This document shows, in pieces, positions 61,086 to 64,000 of a stretch of 64,000 nucleotides of DNA (position 1 is the stretch's first letter; each line of letters opens with the position of its first letter). The DNA is from Lepidonotus clava (taxonomy: Eukaryota > Annelida > Polychaeta > Phyllodocida > Polynoidae), in NCBI GenBank assembly GCA_936440205.1, contig OW387145.1, positions 28,771,075 through 28,835,074 of the forward strand. The letters run 5' to 3'. Made by a program: the position numbers and the translations under genes. The notes under the pieces are model-generated. The model searched no databases and had not been told where the DNA came from. It was given only the letters and a program-made list of their open reading frames with translations.

Positions 61086-63214
61086 ACACGTCGCCGGCGG
61101 CCCACTATACAACATCGCCTCTTTTGATCCCGTGTGGCGGTCTGGGATTTAATTAAGGCAAGTGAGCCATAAAGAAATGTACCCGAGAGGACTGCAGTAC
61201 AGACCCGTATGTATGGTGCTACGCTGCATGCCTGCCGGGTTGCTTAATTAATACAAGGAATAGCTCGTTTTTTTTTGGTTTACTGTTAGACCCACTTAGG
61301 TGCGCCGCAATATTCTCTATTGGGCCTCTGAAAATCACGTCAAATTATATATATATATATATAAATCTAGACGTCATCTGGTGGTCAATATAATTATTAT
61401 ATATAATAAGGGATTAGTCAACATGGCAAACAATATTATACGCTTTTGTATTGCATACAAGGTATTCTATTGGGGCTGCTTTAATGAGTTTAGTTATAAA
61501 ATAAACTATACCGCATTTAATCACGATTCACTATCTTATGAGTTTAACCGATTTCACAAATAATACGAAAAGGTACTTATATTCATGTCCTGGTATTCAG
61601 ACATTGCTATTTTTCTTCGCAATTTATGCTTATCAAGAATCAGGGTATTTTTGGTTCACCCTGCTCCTAATGTATTATTCAAAAAGACAGTTGATGCATC
61701 AGGATGGCAGACGAATCAGCATTCTTAATAAGAAGTCGACAAATTACATTTCAACGTTGGGGATTGCAATTAAGTGCTTCCCTGGAAAATGCTTGCATTC
61801 CTAATTGGTTGAGCAGCGTAGAAAAGGAAGGACTAAACAGATTTGTTGCTCTGGGGCTTAATGGTAACAAGAGTATAATTCATTATTGAACGGCCTGGAC
61901 TGTTTTTAAAATAGGAAATCTTCACTCTACTGTCGTAGTTCATGGGTCCTGAGGGAGCTCATCTGGTCTAGAGATTACACATCTTTTATCAGTATTTATT
62001 AAGTGTATACCCATTCTGACAAGGAAGGTAAAAAAACAACTTTAACACTAGAGACCATTTCTCTAGATTGATAAAGAAGGTGACCTTTCATAAAGGCTTT
62101 TCAATCGTGACAAGGAAACCTAAATTACGAAAAGGTGTTCTTGAACTAACTTTTAATTACTAAATAATCTAATTTCAAAACATTTTTTTTTTGTTTCTGG
62201 ACATTGGAGATGATGAACATAATTACCAAGCAGTGTGTAAAATCAATGTTGCGTCAATAAAAATCATTACCCCCCCCCCCCCCCCCCCCCGTAGGCCGCT
62301 ACATAATATCATCGTATTATTGCCCTTTAGCTACGGTTTATGGCAGGATTATGCAGAAGATAACCAGAAGTCCCTATTGCAGTGCTATTTTTAGAAGATT
62401 TTGTCTAACTTCTGTTAGTCAATTTGACTAACCATGACTAAGGTAAGATAGTTCTATTTGCCTCAGCCATAATGACTAACAAAGGTAGCCATATATGACT
62501 AACTTTTCCAATGCTGGGATTATCAGTGTATAGAGCTATAGTTCTCATAAGTTCCATGTGTTTCTTCCCATTTATCCTATAAAATTATAACGATTGTACT
62601 TGTTTTGTAGCAATTGTAGTTCTTTACAATTGTTGTAATTCAAAATATCTTAAGATAAAAACTAGCCTGTATGTTAGAGACCATAGTGGTATTTCCTATC
62701 TATTAGCTCATCACGACGGAAATAATGTTCAAGGAAATGTTGTTTACAAATTGAAAATTCGACATAGGGCCTGTTTAACTGGGTCATTCCTACACAAACA
62801 GAGTTCACAAACATAGGAGCCTGATCTCCATCACCTTTCCCCCACTCTTCAATGCGTATTGAACTAAACAGACCTCTCGCCTTTCGGTAGGAGTCATTGA
62901 CAGTCTTCCGGAAAAGATGGGCCATGGTAGACGTGACTGACAGTTCTCTTTCAGAATTGACTCCTTCTCAGGGTCATCGGGAAGTCAGGGCCCTGCTGCC
63001 TCCCTTAAAGAGTCATTGAATGCAGCTGAGGCTCCCAAAGGCCGGGCCTTTCAATGGGCTCCCGACCCCTCCCCTCCTGCTGCATCCACCGCCCCTCGTG
63101 CCCCACATGTATACATTTCCTGTTCCCTCATCGGCTGGAATGAGTCTAAATTGGAGCTAACGTGTTTTCCAGCAGGTCTCTCAGTATTGCGCCTTGTGTG
63201 ACCTGGGCTTTGTA

Positions 63215-63935
63215 ACTGATACCTAACTGCATGGAGACTGCCTTGTCACCAACATCTATCCAAACCTAACTTCATGTAGACGGCCATGTAGATGATTCCA
63301 TACTGCATGGAGACGGCCTTGAAACTGAAACCTAACTTCATGGACACAGCCTTGTAACCGAAACTTAACTGTATGGAGACGGCCTTCTAACCAAAACCTG
63401 TACAGGGCCGGCTGACACCTGACTGTACAGAGCCTGCCTTGTAAATGACACTCATCTGTTCAGGCCAGCATTGTAACTGACATCTATCTGTATCAAACCA
63501 TTTTTGTAATTATAACTGACACCTAACTTAATTGGACCAGCTTTGTAACCAAAAGCTCTCCGTACAGAGCCGGCCTTGTAACTAACCACTTATTGTATAG
63601 GACCAGCCCAACGCCTAGCTCTATGGAGACAACAGAAACCTTACTGTTTGGGACCGGCATTGTATGAAAGCTCTCTGTACGGAGTGAGCCTTGTAATTGA
63701 GCCTTATTATATGGGGCTGCTCACATAACTGAAGCCTTAAGCTTACTGTATAGGATTGGCCATGAAACAGATACCTTTAATACTGTATGAGCTGGCCTTG
63801 AAACTAAAGCCTAACTATATGGGGACAGCCTCGTCACTGTCATCTAATTGTGCAAAGCCAGCCTTTTAACTGATAGTTTTCATTACGGAGACGGCCTTTA
63901 TTGTAACTGATACTTAACTACAAACGGTACAAAGC
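63215..63935. repeat. Degenerate minisatellite, period about 38-45 bp
   Basis: Repeats of a unit like ATGGAGACGGCCTTGTAACTG followed by AAACCTAACT, with clear copies near 63231, 63306 and 63374 and increasing decay toward the right end of the window. Confidence 0.85.
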
Positions 63936-64000
63936 AATAGGATACTATTTTGTATGTTAATGAAGGCATCTTCAGGACGATTTGATACACATGCTTTTTG

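Larger units (their letters stand above)
57633..64000. other. Upstream intron, no exon found
   Basis: Contents: a trinucleotide microsatellite at 57803-57860, a CACGTG-bearing island at 59640-59830, an AT microsatellite at 60745-60835, a CACGTG+CRE island at 61001-61085, a poly-C run at 62271-62290 and a degenerate minisatellite at 63215-63935. None of the open frames here (up to 118 codons) shows exon-like composition or similarity. Confidence 0.5.

Overview
The window looks like AT-rich DNA from a metazoan, most likely a marine invertebrate. It has short GC-rich exons with canonical GT/AG borders, long introns full of hairpin elements and minisatellites, tRNA-derived SINE heads, and frequent TAGGCCTA-type words that I associate with echinoderm-like and other ambulacrarian genomes. 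The phylum is a guess. No bacterial features are present.

The only convincing coding material lies on the minus strand and reads from high to low coordinates. Seventeen exons can be placed, one of them a 27-nt microexon. Most neighbours join in a matching reading phase: 57386-57632 > 53743-53897 > 51366-53291 > 28722-29537 > 19439-19600 > 16500-16721 > 10286-10435 > 9589-9615 > 8043-8331 > 7364-7617 > 6682-6827 > 5793-6042 > 5085-5251 > 3891-4629 > 3299-3445 > 2311-2773 > 1228-1436. The last nine (from 8331 down) encode the front half of phospholipase C epsilon (PLCE1): the CDC25-type RasGEF domain, the PH-like region, a basic linker and the EF-hand region. The catalytic X/Y barrel, C2 and RA domains must lie left of position 1, and the 5' end lies right of 64000.

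The surprise is what precedes the CDC25 domain. Exons 19439-19600, 16500-16721, 10286-10435 (plus the microexon) and 8043-8331 read as a talin-like FERM F2-F3 module, spliced in phase into the CDC25 exon. Further upstream, 53743-53897 and 51366-53291 read as a RasGEF N-terminal (REM) domain split by a disordered insert of about 480 residues, and 57386-57632 is a helical, possibly armadillo-like segment. If this is one transcript, the protein is helical repeat - REM - FERM - CDC25 - PH - EF - PLC. That links a membrane- or integrin-type FERM module to Ras/Rap exchange and phosphoinositide hydrolysis. I know of no description of this layout for PLC epsilon.

The rest is intronic. Notable contents are a tandemly duplicated 3' splice site beside exon 1228-1436, hAT-like and Harbinger/Tourist-like MITEs, a 206-bp GC-rich foldback with a related 22-bp palindrome, a 12-bp minisatellite, several degenerate minisatellites, a possible solo LTR, and GC-rich motif-dense islands (GATA, RUNX, E-box, forkhead, CACGTG, CRE) that could be enhancers or internal promoters. 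No gene was found from 57633 to 64000.
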